From assembly GCA_963778895.1 (NCBI GenBank), contig CAVZVZ010000001.1:248001-312000 (forward strand): DNA of 64,000 bases, written 5' to 3'. Each line of letters begins with the position of its first letter. Positions within the stretch are counted from its first letter, which is position 1. The notes under the pieces were generated by a model. The model was not told the origin of the DNA, did no database searches, and saw only the letters and a program-made list of their open reading frames with translations. Positions 27,243 to 36,726 of this stretch are shown here, one piece after another. The DNA is from CAVZVZ01 sp963778895. Lineage in GTDB: Bacteria > Actinomycetota > Acidimicrobiia > Acidimicrobiales > Acidimicrobilacustridaceae. The translations under genes were made by a program, and so were the position numbers.

Positions 27243-28746
27243 CTAGCTCGGAGCGCTGGCCGGCTCCGCGTCCGATTCCGCGAAGACGACGATCCCCTGC
27301 TCGTTCACCGTGACCTTGAAGCCCTCGGCCGCCATGCCGTCGTAGAACACCTGGCGATCGGCCGCCGACCATTCCGTGATCGTGCGGGCGTCGAGAACCA
27401 CCGTGTCGACACCCTCCGTGGCCTCGCTCGGCGGTGAGCGGCTGGCTGGTGTCGAGCACGTAGAGACGTTCGCGTTCGGCGAGCAGCTGGAGCATCGACG
27501 GCGACGCCCGCACGGCGGCGTCACGCGGTATCTGATCGTTGGCATCGATCCGTGCGCCGTCGGCCGCGTCCTGCGCGCCCCAGTCCCACGGTTCTCGATA
27601 GGGCGAGCTGGCGGCATCACGTATGAAGAACACGCAACCGGCCAAGAGCAACGCGGCAAGTACTCGATGGTCGACATGAACCTTCTCGACGCCCATCCGA
27701 CCGATCCGGCTCAACGCGAAGGCACTGGCGATGAAGACGAACGCGGTGATCGCCACCGTCTGCTGACCGAACACCGCCTCGCGAGGAACGTCAGCGACCA
27801 TGTAGAGCACCTGCAGCGGAACGACCGGCAGGAGGTAACGCGGTGCCAGCACCGGCAGGAACACCACGGGCGCGAGCAACGTGACGAGCAGATTGAAGTT
27901 CTGTTCGCTGGTGAGCCGGCCGAGCACGTCGAAGGGATGCACCAACATGCCCCACGCCACCGATCCCGGTGAGTCGCCGAACTCACTGAACACGCTCAGA
28001 TGCGGGAAGGTGCCGTTGCCGAAGTGCGGCTGTATCCAGACGACCGCGGCCAGCGTGTACCCGAGCGCCAGCACGACGACGATCGCACCCTTGCGTCGCT
28101 TGCCCTCGACGGCGAACAGCAGACCCATGCCCGCGATCACCAAACCGAGATCGGCGCGACAGGTCACCACCAGCACCGAGAAGACCGCGAACCACCGCCA
28201 ACGGTCCGTCTCGGCAAAGTAGAACGCGCACAGCAACGCCGGCACCGCGACCACCTCGGGGTGGAACCCGTCGAGGTTCAGGTTGTGCATCACCGGATAG
28301 ACCGCGTAGACGAACACCAGCGTGGCGACGGCCCCGACGCGCAGGTTGGCCAAGCGGCGGCCGATCCGCCACAGCGGCACGACCGCGAGCGACAAGGCCG
28401 CCGACTGCAACACCAGGAGGCCCGGGATGATCGGCAGCACGAAGTTGACACCGGTCATCGGGTAGAACGCGAACGCCGCCTGCTGTGCCATGAGGTGCCC
28501 GGGTGCGTCGCCGAACGTGACGTTGGGCGCCAGACCCTGGCGGATGAGCCACGCCGCCTGGGTGTAGATCGACAAGTCCTGCGTTCCGTCGAGCGACCGG
28601 GCCCGCGCCAAGGAGAGCGCGGCCAACAGGATGAACAACGCCAGCGCCACGATCCACGGCAACGTTCGGTCCGACCACTCGCTGTCGAATCTCGCCTGCC
28701 AGCGAAGGAGGAGATTGTCGAGCCGCCGCCGGAAGGTGGCCGTCAA
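27243..28746 (-). CDS. DUF2079-family polytopic membrane protein (frameshifted)
   Basis: About 500 residues with roughly ten membrane helices. It opens WIVALALFILLAALSLARAR and then shows DLSIYTQAAWLIRQGL, LDGFHPEVVAVPALLCAFYF and CRADLGLVIAGMGLLFA, typical of DUF2079 proteins with an unknown, glycosyltransferase-C-like layout. A shift near 27430 leads to the soluble tail (VDTVVLDARTITEWSAADRQ, VNEQGIVVFAES). The ATG overlaps the SRAP stop as ATGA, so the two are co-translated. Function is not established. Confidence 0.75.
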
Positions 28747-29483
28747 CGCTTCGAGCCCTCGTCCTTCGGCTGCCCTTCAACACTCGACTTCAGAGCATCA
28801 CCCGGGTCGATGGCGTCGATCAGGTGCGGCCCTTTGTTGCGCGCGTTGTTGACTTCGGTGCTCACCGGATAGAGCTCGATGATCGAAGCCGGTGCCGGTA
28901 CCAAGAGCTTGCCGAGCGCTTCGATGTCCTGTTGCTCCGGGTCGAGCCAGGTGTCCCACGCCGAAGGAGGCAACATCACGGGCATCCGGTCGTGCACCTC
29001 GCTGACCTTCTCGTTCGGCAGGCCGGTGATGATGCAGCAACTGTGCACCTCTTCATCGGGGTTGTCCGGGTCACGCCACACTTCCCAGAGCCCGGCGAAC
29101 GCCATGGGCTCACCGTCGTTGCGGTGGATGAAGTACGGCTGCTTCGCCTTCTGCCCTGGGATCACCTTCCACTCGAAGAAGCCGTCGGCCGGGATGATGC
29201 ACCGCTTCTTCTTGAAGGCGTGCCGGTACGCGTTCTTGGTCGCGACCGTCTCGGCGCGCGCGTTGATCATCTTGTTGCCCATCGACAGGCTCTTGGCCCA
29301 GAACGGCACCAGGCCCCAATGCAGTGCTTCGACCTTCCGAGCGCTGCCGTCCTCGAGCACCGCGTACACGTCGTTCGTCGGCGCGACGTTGTAGTTCGGC
29401 TCTAGTGCTGCCTCGGGTGCCTCGGCGTCGAAGTAACGCGCGATCTCATCCGGCGGCGACGCCGCCACGAACCTGCCACACAT
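28743..29483 (-). CDS. SOS response-associated peptidase (SRAP; YedK/HMCES-like)
   Basis: A 246-residue SRAP protein. Cys2 directly after the initiator Met (MCGRFV) is the catalytic residue that crosslinks abasic sites in single-stranded DNA. Also present are NYNVAPTNDVYAVL, NARAETVATKNAYRHAFKKK, CIIPADGFFEWK with the active-site Glu, and EVHDRMPVMLPP with the histidine. Length is normal. The ATG follows TAGCGT by 8 bases (29492-29497), a leaderless start. It shares a transcript with the DUF2079 gene. Confidence 0.93.
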   Translation of the reverse strand: MCGRFVAASPPDEIARYFDAEAPEAALEPNYNVAPTNDVYAVLEDGSARKVEALHWGLVPFWAKSLSMGNKMINARAETVATKNAYRHAFKKKRCIIPADGFFEWKVIPGQKAKQPYFIHRNDGEPMAFAGLWEVWRDPDNPDEEVHSCCIITGLPNEKVSEVHDRMPVMLPPSAWDTWLDPEQQDIEALGKLLVPAPASIIELYPVSTEVNNARNKGPHLIDAIDPGDALKSSVEGQPKDEGSKR

Positions 29484-29491
29484 GCGCGCTC

Positions 29492-29497
29492 ACGCTA
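29492..29497 (-). promoter_or_regulatory. -10 box of leaderless SRAP promoter
   Basis: TAGCGT on the minus strand ends 8 bases before the ATG at 29483. No LexA-type palindrome was noticed beside it. Confidence 0.4.
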
Positions 29498-29533
29498 GTG
29501 CGCCTCGCGGGTACGACAACCGGATGTCCGCGG

Positions 29534-30314
29534 TCAATCGAAGCCGCCGTGGCGACCCGCTCCCTCGGCGAAACGGGCCGCACCCTCGGCGGTTTCACCC
29601 GACGCGATCACGGCCTGGCCCAGCTCCGTCTCGTTCCGCATGGCGGCGTCGAAGGCGAGGTCCCATTGCGTCGTACGACGACATGCGGTCCGAGCGCATG
29701 CAGCCCTGTGGGAAACCGGCGATCTGCTCGCGCCAGCTCGATCGCCGCGTCCAGGGCGCTTCCCGGTTCGACGATCCGGTTGGCGAGACCCATCAGTGCG
29801 CGCTTCCTCGCCGGACACACCCCGGCCGCTGAGGATCAGGTCCAGCGCGTGGCTGTGGCCGAGCAGCCGCGGGAGCCGGACCGTTCCGCCGTCGATCAGC
29901 GGCACCCCCCATCGTCGGCAGTACACGCCGAACACGGCGTCCGCCGCGGCCACACGCAGGTCGCACCACACCGCGAGCTCGAGTCCGCCGGCCACAGCGT
30001 GACCTTCGACGGCAGCGATGACCGGTTTGCTCAGCTGCATCCGCGTGGGTCCCATCGGACCGTCACCTTCGGGGGTGACCCGGTTGCCCCGTCCGGTTGC
30101 GACGGCCTTCAGGTCGGCGCCGGCGCAGAACGTCCCGCCTGCTCCGGTCAAGCACAGCGACGAAGAGATCGTCATCCCGTTCGAACTCGCGGAAGGCCTC
30201 GGCCAACGCCGCCGCGGTCGGGCGATCGACGGCGTTGCGCACCTCGGGCCGGTCGATCGTGACGATCATGATCGGCGACTCGCGGCGAACGTGCACGGTG
30301 ATCGGCTCCGACAT
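29534..30314 (-). CDS. Enoyl-CoA hydratase/isomerase family protein (frameshifted)
   Basis: This is the second crotonase in the window. The N-terminus MSEPITVHVRRESPIMIVTI and RPEVRNAVDRPTAAALAEAF shifts near 30165 to FCAGADLKAVATGRGN, AAVEGHAVAGGLELAVWCDL and WGVPLIDGGTVRLPRLLGHS. Two further shifts (near 29820 and 29690) precede the end FAEGAGRHGGFD. About 260 residues. Oxyanion-hole residues are present; the substrate is unknown. ATG 30314 has TAGCGT 9 bases upstream. Confidence 0.78.
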
Positions 30315-30323
30315 CGGACGCCG

Positions 30324-30333
30324 ACGCTACTCT
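30324..30333. promoter_or_regulatory. Overlapping divergent leaderless promoters (crotonase and DMT transporter)
   Basis: ACGCTACTCT holds TAGCGT on the minus strand (30324-30329, 9 bases before ATG 30314) and TACTCT on the plus strand (30328-30333, 9 bases before ATG 30343). They share TA at 30328-30329, the same design as at 26804-26813. Confidence 0.5.
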
Positions 30334-30342
30334 CCCCAGTTC

Positions 30343-31212
30343 ATGCTGGTTGCCGCGGTGCTGGCCCTGCTCGCTGCGTTCATGTTCGCGTGCGCTTCGG
30401 TGCTGCAGCAGCGAGCGGCGTCGACGGTGCCCGATCACGACGCGCTGCGGGCCAGTCTCATCACCCGTCTCTTCAAGCAACCGATGTGGTTGGCCGGGTT
30501 CGGTCTCGACGCCTGCGGCTACTTCACCCAGGCGGTGGCGCTCGCGTACGGCACGCTCATCGTGGTGCAGCCCCTCCTGGTGACGATGCTGCTCTTCGCG
30601 CTGCCGCTCGGCGCGCGCTTCGCCGGGCGCCGGTTGGCGCGGGCGGACTGGCTCTGGGCGCTGCTGCTCACCGTGGCCCTGGCGTGCTTCCTCGTCGTCG
30701 GCGACCCGACCGCGGGCCTCGAGCGAGGCGACGGGAGGCGTTGGTTCATCGCACTCGTGATCTTGTATCCCGTGGTGATCACGTTGGTGGCCACCGGGGC
30801 CTCGCGCCAGGGCGCGTCACGTGCGCTGCTGCTCGGAGCGGCCGCCGGGCTCAGCTACGGCATCACCGACGCGCTCACCAAGGGCGTCGTTCGCGGACTC
30901 GACGCTGGCCTCATCTCGCTGTTCCTCAACTGGGAGACGTGGGCGTTGGTCGTCACCATCACCAGCGGCGCGTTCCTGCAACAGTCCGCTTATCAGGCCG
31001 GTGGCCTGGCCGCGTCGCTGCCGGCCATCACCGGCCTCGAGCCGATCGCCGGCATCACCCTCGGAGTTCTGATCTATCAAGAGCGCTTTCGGGTGCACTC
31101 CGCGATCGGTTGGCTGCTGCTCGTCGGGTCGGCGGTGGCCGCCGTCGTCGCCGCGTTGGCCTTGGCCCGGCGCGCCGGCGAGCAAGAGCAGGCCGAAGGC
31201 GCGGTCGCCTGA
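30343..31212 (+). CDS. DMT-superfamily (EamA-like) transporter
   Basis: A 289-residue membrane protein with about ten helices in two repeats. The first begins VAAVLALLAAFMFACASVLQ and the second AAGLSYGITDALTKGVVRGL. The loop ITGLEPIAGITLGVLIYQER matches the end of EamA repeats. Such transporters move small metabolites; the substrate is unknown. Its stop lies inside a small hairpin shared with the stop of lysS. Confidence 0.8.
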   Translation: MLVAAVLALLAAFMFACASVLQQRAASTVPDHDALRASLITRLFKQPMWLAGFGLDACGYFTQAVALAYGTLIVVQPLLVTMLLFALPLGARFAGRRLARADWLWALLLTVALACFLVVGDPTAGLERGDGRRWFIALVILYPVVITLVATGASRQGASRALLLGAAAGLSYGITDALTKGVVRGLDAGLISLFLNWETWALVVTITSGAFLQQSAYQAGGLAASLPAITGLEPIAGITLGVLIYQERFRVHSAIGWLLLVGSAVAAVVAALALARRAGEQEQAEGAVA

Positions 31213-31223
31213 CGATTCAGGCG
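31206..31223. terminator. Hairpin containing both converging stop codons (DMT transporter and lysS)
   Basis: CGCCTGA-CGAT-TCAGGCG is a perfect 7-bp stem with a 4-base loop. The TGA of each arm is the stop codon of one gene. Confidence 0.5.
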
Positions 31224-32767
31224 AAGTCGTCCTCGGTCAACCCGACCTCGGGTCGAAGCGTCGGGAACAGGATGACCTCACGGATGCTCTCGACGCCGGC
31301 GAGCAACATGACAAGGCGGTCGATGCCCATGCCCATGCCGCCGGCGGGGGGCATGCCGTACTCGAGGGCGCGGATGTAGTCGAGGTCGACGTCGGCCGCC
31401 TCGGGATTGCCGGCCGCCTTGGCGCGGGCCTCGTCGCGGAATCGCGCCAACTGCTCGACCGGATCGTTCAGCTCGCTGTACGCGTTGGCCAACTCGCGGC
31501 CGTCGACGATCACCTCGAACCGTTCGACCAGGGCCGGGTCGTCGCGGTGAGGCTTGGCCAGCGGTGACACCTCACGGGGATGATCGATCACGATCGTCGG
31601 CTCGATCACCTTCGGCTCGACGAGCTCGTCGTACACCTCAGCGGTCAGTTTGCCGGCGCCCCATGTGGTGTCGTACGAGAGACCCAAGCCGTCGAGCACG
31701 CCACGCGCATCTTCCACGTCCATCGACGCGTGCATCTCGACGCCGACCGTGGTGCTGATCAACTCGGACATGGTCACGCGGGGCCACGGCGGCGCCAAGT
31801 CGACCTCACGCCCCCGCAAGGAGAGCTTGGTCGATCCGTTTGCAGCCAGTGCTGCGGCTTCGACGAGGTTCTCGGTGAGCGTCATCATGTCGGTGTAGTC
31901 CGCGAGGGCCTGATACACCTCGAGCATCGTGAACTCCGGGTTGTGACGCGTGTCGATGCCTTCGTTGCGGAACACCCGACCGAACTCGAAGACCCGCTCG
32001 ATGCCGCCGACGACCAAGCGCTTCAGCGGCAACTCGAGCGCGATGCGCAGGTAGGTGTCGAGATCCAAGGCGTTGTAGTGCGTCACGAACGGTCGAGCCG
32101 TCGCACCACCTTGTTGCAGGTTGAGGATGGGGGTCTCCACCTCGACGAATGCGTCGTCCTTCAATCGCTGGCGGATGGCGTCGACAGCGGCGTGCCGCAC
32201 AGCGAACACCTGCCGGGCGTCCTCGTTCACGATCAAGTCGACGTAACGCTGCCGGTACCGCGTGTCGACGTCGGACAATCCCTTCCATTTGTCGGGCAGA
32301 GGGCGTAGAGCCTTCGACAACAGTTCGAACTGCTCGACTTTCACCGACAGCTCGCCCTTCTTCGTCGTCATGATCGTGCCGACGACGCCGATCCAGTCCC
32401 CGCGATCGAGATCGTTGAATGCCGCGAACGCTTCCTCGCCGAGCGCCCCCTTCGCCACGAACAACTGGATGTCACCGGTGCTGTCGCGCAGATTGCCGAA
32501 GGTGAGCCGACCCTGTTCGCGCTTCAGCAAGAGGCGTCCGGCCACACGCACCGACACCTCGGTCTCCGCGCCGGGCTCGAGGTCACCGAACTGATCGCGC
32601 AGCGCCCGAAGGTCGTGGTCGCGTTCGAAGCGGTAGGGGTACGGGTTCTGACCGGCGTCGCGCAGGCGGCCCACCTTGGCCAGGCGGAGGGCGCGGATGT
32701 CGCGAGTCGACTCGGTGGGCTCGTCCGCCGGCTCTTCGTCAGCAAGTGGGTCTGGTTGGTCGGCCAT
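31217..32767 (-). CDS. lysS: Lysyl-tRNA synthetase, class II
   Basis: A 516-residue class II LysRS. An N-terminal OB-fold anticodon-binding domain (RVAGRLLLKREQGRLTFGNL, DIQLFVAKGALGEE) is followed by the catalytic core. The core shows motif 2 FRNEGIDTRHNPEFTMLEVY and motif 3 in MPPAGGMGMGIDRLVMLLAG. All core parts are intact. ATG 32767 follows AAGGACGAAC. It lies downstream of the STAS gene in the same direction with a 115-base gap, and converges on the transporter gene with 4 bases between stops. Confidence 0.95.
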   Translation of the reverse strand: MADQPDPLADEEPADEPTESTRDIRALRLAKVGRLRDAGQNPYPYRFERDHDLRALRDQFGDLEPGAETEVSVRVAGRLLLKREQGRLTFGNLRDSTGDIQLFVAKGALGEEAFAAFNDLDRGDWIGVVGTIMTTKKGELSVKVEQFELLSKALRPLPDKWKGLSDVDTRYRQRYVDLIVNEDARQVFAVRHAAVDAIRQRLKDDAFVEVETPILNLQQGGATARPFVTHYNALDLDTYLRIALELPLKRLVVGGIERVFEFGRVFRNEGIDTRHNPEFTMLEVYQALADYTDMMTLTENLVEAAALAANGSTKLSLRGREVDLAPPWPRVTMSELISTTVGVEMHASMDVEDARGVLDGLGLSYDTTWGAGKLTAEVYDELVEPKVIEPTIVIDHPREVSPLAKPHRDDPALVERFEVIVDGRELANAYSELNDPVEQLARFRDEARAKAAGNPEAADVDLDYIRALEYGMPPAGGMGMGIDRLVMLLAGVESIREVILFPTLRPEVGLTEDDFA

Positions 32768-32882
32768 GTTCGTCCTTGGGGTCCCCGCGAACGTACTGCC
32801 TGGCGCAGAGGCGACCTGCCACCGTTTCGACGACCTCGAGTCATGAGGAGAGCCGTTGCGCCGGGTAGCCCGACGGGTTGGA

Positions 32883-33179
32883 TCAGGCGGCGTCGTCGCC
32901 GGTGGTCTCGGGCTCCGGCTCCAACAGGAAGTCCACCGCACCGACGGTGAACGCCCGGCGGACGATGCTCTGGGCATTGCGGATGATCAGCGAGCCGCCA
33001 CTCGCCTGCAGGCGGTTCGAGGTCTCGATGAGCAACCGGATGCAACCAGAGCCGCAGAAGGTCACCGCCGCGAAGTCGAGGACGAGCTCCGTGTCGCCGA
33101 CGAAGGCGTCGAGGTCGGCCTGCAGCGCGTCGAGGACGAGCTCGTCGAGATCGCCGCTCGGCGACAGGGTCTCGATCAT
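32883..33179 (-). CDS. STAS-domain anti-sigma factor antagonist
   Basis: A 98-residue STAS domain: DAFVGDTELVLDFAAVTFCG and SGCIRLLIETSNRLQASGGS are the strand and helix around the phosphorylatable serine (here in CGSGC). It would bind an RsbW-type kinase in partner switching. No such kinase lies nearby; a SpoIIE-type phosphatase that could act in the same pathway is at 40401. The gene is intact. Confidence 0.8.
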   Translation of the reverse strand: MIETLSPSGDLDELVLDALQADLDAFVGDTELVLDFAAVTFCGSGCIRLLIETSNRLQASGGSLIIRNAQSIVRRAFTVGAVDFLLEPEPETTGDDAA

Positions 33180-33345
33180 GTTGCTTTGCTCACCTCTTTC
33201 GTCTCCGCTCGGGGCGACAGCCTAGGGGGCGGCTCGACAGCCCCGCGCTCAGCCCCCGTGGTGCTCTTGGGAAGGCGCTTCGACTGAGCTACGGTTTCCG
33301 CAACCGATCCGGTCACGAGGACCGTTTCGAGAATGAAGAGAGAGA

Positions 33346-33549
33346 ATGTTGGCTACAGGTACCGTGAAGTTCTTCAACAACGAGAAGGGCTTCGGCTTCA
33401 TCTCCCGTGAGCAAGGCGAGGACGTGTTCGTGCATTTCTCGAACATCCAGGGCACGGGCTACCGGACCCTCCAAGAGGGTCAACAGGTCGAGTTCGACGT
33501 GGCCCCTGGCCGCAAGGGCGAAGAGGCACAGAACGTCCGAGTCGTCTGA
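33346..33549 (+). CDS. Cold-shock domain protein (CspA family)
   Basis: A 67-residue single cold-shock domain. RNP1 is KGFGFI near residue 14 and RNP2 is VFVHFS near residue 27; GTVKFFNNEKGFGFIS and VEFDVAPGRKGEEAQNV complete the OB fold. It binds single-stranded RNA and acts as an RNA chaperone. AAGAGAGAGA stands just before the ATG. The 165-base gap upstream leaves room for a structured 5' leader. Confidence 0.95.
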   Translation: MLATGTVKFFNNEKGFGFISREQGEDVFVHFSNIQGTGYRTLQEGQQVEFDVAPGRKGEEAQNVRVV

Positions 33550-33643
33550 GAGTTCCCGCGCGCACCTCATCTGACGTCGTCGGCTCCGAGCTCGGCGAAA
33601 CGCCAATCAGCGCGGGCGTTCATCCGCAGGATTGCGCCCGCTG

Positions 33644-33925
33644 ATGGCCAAGAATCGCGAATCCTTCGAACGTCGCCAACGCGAACGAGCGAAGCAACAG
33701 AAGGCGATCGCCAAGCGCGAACAGCGGCTGAACAAGAACGCTCCGTCCGAAGACTCGACCGGCGACGAGACTGACCAGCCCGCGCCCGTCGTCGAGAAGG
33801 TCGACGAGGAGGTGCTCCTCGCGCAGCTCGCGGCGTTGCACAAAGCCGTCGACAACCACGAGATCGATTTCGACGACTTCGAGACACAGCGCCAGCACTT
33901 GCTTTCGCAGCTCCAGGTCGATTGA
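33644..33925 (+). CDS. Small highly charged coiled protein of unknown function
   Basis: A 93-residue protein, very rich in Lys/Arg/Glu/Gln in the first 35 residues (RESFERRQRERAKQQKAIAK). It has a middle acidic Pro-containing linker and a helical tail (VLLAQLAALHKAVDNHEIDF). It may form a coiled coil. No family is recognised. ATG 33644 is preferred to 33632 because MAKNRESF is a more usual start. The stop overlaps the next gene start as TGATG, so both are translated together. Confidence 0.6.
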   Translation: MAKNRESFERRQRERAKQQKAIAKREQRLNKNAPSEDSTGDETDQPAPVVEKVDEEVLLAQLAALHKAVDNHEIDFDDFETQRQHLLSQLQVD

Positions 33926-35179
33926 TGCCCGCCGGCAATCCGGCCCGCGATCGCACACCACGTTTCCTGGCCCTACTCCTCCTCACCCTCGTCATCGGTG
34001 GTTGTTCGTCCGGCGCGGACGCGACGCGCCGTCGAGGGTGAGATCGAATCCCGCACCGTCGGCACGTTCTACGACGTCCCGTCACCGCTTCCCGCTGGGC
34101 AACCCGGCGACCTGATTCGTTCCGAGCGACTGCTCGGCGCGCCCGACGGCTCCCATGCCTGGCGGATCCTCTACCAATCGCAGGACTTGAACGGCACGCC
34201 CATCGCAGTGTCCGGCGTAGTGGTCGCCCCCAACGGCGACGATCATCCCGGTGAACGTCCGATCGTGTCGTGGGCTCACCCGACGACGGGCGCAGCCCAG
34301 AAGTGCGCGCCGTCGGTCGGCGTCGATCCCTTCTCGACGATGGAAGGCGTGCACGAGTTGTTGGATGCCGGCTACGTCGTGGCCGCGACGGACTACTCGG
34401 ACATGGGCGCCGAAGGGCCTCCGTCGTACCTGGTCGGCTCCACCGAGGGGCGCAACGTCCTCGACGCGGCGCGAGCGGCGCGGGCGATACCCGAGACCGG
34501 GGCCGGCTCGGATCTGTTGCTGTGGGGCCACTCCCAAGGAGGGCAAGCCGCGCTGTTCGCGGCGCAAGAAGCATCCACATACGCGCCCGATCTGAACTTG
34601 AGAGCGGTGGCGGTCGCCGCGCCGGCAGCCGAGCTCGGCGAGTTGTTGAACGATGACATCGTGGATGATTCGGGCGTGACGCTCGGGGCATATGCGTTCC
34701 TGGCGTACTCGACGGTCTACGGGCCGACAACGGCGGGGCTCGAGCTTTCGTCGATCATGACGCCCGAGGCCATCAGCGCGATGCCGGGGATGGCCGAGCT
34801 GTGCCTGTTCGGCCAGCACAAGGAACTACACGAGATCGCCACGCCGTTGGTCGGACACTTCTTGGTCGCGAACCCCGCGGATGTCCCGCCGTGGTCCGAC
34901 CTGTTGAATGGCAACACCCCGGGCGCGACCCGGATCGACGTGCCGATCCTCGTGGCCCAAGGCGACGCCGACCAACTCGTGCATCCACCCACGACAGAGC
35001 AGTTCGTCGACCATCTCTGCTCGACCGGTGAAACAGTGAACTTCCGGACGTTCGAGCACATCGGCCACGCCCTGATCGCCTACGCCGCGATACCCGACGT
35101 GCTCAGGACCTTTCGCGACGCGCTCGAGGGCCAGGCGCCCACAACCTGTGAGTCAGCCGAAGGCCCAGGTGCTTCTTGA
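33925..35179 (+). CDS. Secreted lipase-like alpha/beta-hydrolase lipoprotein (frameshifted)
   Basis: ATG 33925 opens a lipoprotein signal (FLALLLLTLVIGGCSSG) with the lipobox cysteine near residue 27. A shift near 34030 leads to the hydrolase body: IVSWAHPTTGAAQKCAPSVG, YVVAATDYSDMGAEGPPSYL, the nucleophile elbow LLLWGHSQGGQAALFAAQEA near residue 180, then the catalytic acid part VPILVAQGDADQLV and the histidine near EHIGHALIAY. The pattern is that of secretory LIP-family lipases. About 417 residues, anchored outside the membrane. Co-translated with the charged protein upstream. Confidence 0.82.
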
Positions 35180-35277
35180 ACTGATCGAGTTTCTGTCCTC
35201 GGTCTGACGAGAGAGCCGCTCCCATTTGTGAGCCGGCTATATACAGCCCGGATCCTAAGACGTTACGGTGGGTATCA

Positions 35278-35487
35278 ATGGATCGCGGGTGGCGAGGCGA
35301 AAATCGGCTGGATGACCGCGCGGTGCGTCCAGCTCCCCCGCCCGCCCGGCCACGCTGGATTGGCACCGTCGTTCTCGTGCTGATCCTCACCGCGACTGCC
35401 TGGATGGGTCGGGTGCCTCGGCCCACCCCGGACCACCAACCATCGGGCTGTCACGTCTTCCACGCCGACCAGCTGGTCTGCGGGTAG
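35278..35487 (+). CDS. Possible small membrane protein
   Basis: A 69-residue frame has a Pro/Arg-rich N-terminus, one membrane helix (WIGTVVLVLILTATAWMG) and a short outer part with two cysteines. No family is recognised and no clear ribosome site is seen, so it may not be real. Confidence 0.35.
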   Translation: MDRGWRGENRLDDRAVRPAPPPARPRWIGTVVLVLILTATAWMGRVPRPTPDHQPSGCHVFHADQLVCG

Positions 35488-35719
35488 TCGCCGACTCAGC
35501 TAACTCGGTTTCGAAAGACGCGACTCGAGGAAACCCTTGTCGTTCGTCGGCGAACAATTCAAGCGTGGGCTCCCAAATCGCGTGCGGGACGACAATCTAC
35601 GCCCAGCGAGAGAGTGGCTCTCACAACGCGGGGAACCACCAACGGTGATTGCGCTTGCATGGCAAGATGCACGCATGGGTCGGGAGGAAGTTGAGCCGGA
35701 TACAGGTGCGCGGCGGTAA
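35488..35719. other. Intergenic region with no supported gene
   Basis: Frames present here lack family motifs and ribosome sites. A small GAGAG-TGG-CTCTC hairpin near 35609 is the only structure noticed. Confidence 0.4.
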
Positions 35720-36567
35720 ATGGGACCATCTCGTCTGTTCATCTCCCGGATGCTCGAGACCTTCTTCAGAAGGTGGTGGCTGTACCTCCTGGTGCTGGTG
35801 CCGTTCATCGCACTCGCGGTGGTCACGATCGGCAACACCGGTAAGACCTTTCACTCCACCAGTGACATCCTGGTCAATCAGTCGAGCGACGCTGGCGACA
35901 AACCCTTCGGCAACGACACGCCCGCCGTGTTTACGAGCAAGCAGATGAACTCCGCGCTCGGCACCGATTCGTTTCTCACCTCGCTGATAGCGGCGGCCGG
36001 GCGCCCCAGAATCGGCAATGACGAGATGACGGCACAGCAAGTGAAATCCTCGATCTCAATAGCCCCCAACGGCGACTCGCTCGTTACGATCAACACGGCA
36101 GCGGCGGATGCAGGGCTGTCCAAGAGATTGGCCGACGAGACATTCACGACCTACATCAAATATGTGATCGACAACGCCCGAGAGAGCGCCCAGAAGGCCC
36201 AGGACCTCTACGACAAGCTGAGTCGCGGACCCAAACTCTGATCCAAACAAGGTGATAGCTGCGCGGAATAGCCTTGACGTCGCGAACGGAGACGCTGACC
36301 GTATCGAGGCTCAGATCAACAAGCAGATTCAGGTCCGTCGACGCGCCCCTCGTGCCGAACGCGCCCGAGCCTCGTCGCAGGAAGGACGCGGTCACCCTCG
36401 TGCTGTTCTTCCTGCTGGGACTGATGGTGATGGCGGCCGTGGTGGTGGTCGCCACGCTGTTGGATCACAGCGTGCGCTACAGCGACGAGATCGAGACGCG
36501 GTTGCACGTTCCCGTCCTGGCCGTCGTTCCTGACAGTCGGACGGCCATCAGACCGCCCTCCCTCTAG
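35720..36567 (+). CDS. Wzz/YveK-like polysaccharide chain-length protein (frameshifted, orphan)
   Basis: The N-terminus has the first membrane helix (WWLYLLVLVPFIALAVVTIG). A long outside domain follows, with FHSTSDILVNQ and QVKSSISIAPNGDSLVTINT, and a coiled stretch. After shifts near 36238 and 36335 comes the second helix VTLVLFFLLGLMVMAAVVVV. The typical YSDEIETRLHVPVLAVVPD end follows, where related proteins hand over to a tyrosine kinase. No kinase or polysaccharide gene is nearby. About 280 residues. Confidence 0.7.
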
Positions 36568-36570
36568 GTC

Positions 36571-36587
36571 GGGTCTGCGGCAGACCC
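36571..36587 (+). terminator. Hairpin directly after the Wzz-like gene
   Basis: GGGTCTG-CGG-CAGACCC begins 3 bases after the stop codon, followed by TTCCCGTCATT. Confidence 0.5.
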
Positions 36588-36647
36588 TTCCCGTCATTCG
36601 ATGTGTCGCTGACCGATGGTCTCGAAACGACGTGGCGCGAATCGCTG

Positions 36648-36676
36648 GAGGACTATCTGAGGACTCCTCGAGGACT
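36648..36676. repeat. Three GAGGACT direct repeats at an exact 11-bp step
   Basis: GAGGACT occurs at 36648, 36659 and 36670 with 4-base spacers. Direct repeats of 11 bp are the spacing used by OmpR/PhoP-type response regulators. It lies beyond the 3' end of tRNA-Pro. Confidence 0.5.
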
Positions 36677-36726
36677 CGTGGTCGATCTCGCCTCGAAGGC
36701 AAACAGATACCTGCAACTTCTTTGGT

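Noticed and set aside
35537..35719. A 60-residue plus-strand frame before the Wzz-like gene
   Set aside because: No ribosome site, no conserved motif and no leaderless box; composition like random GC-rich DNA.
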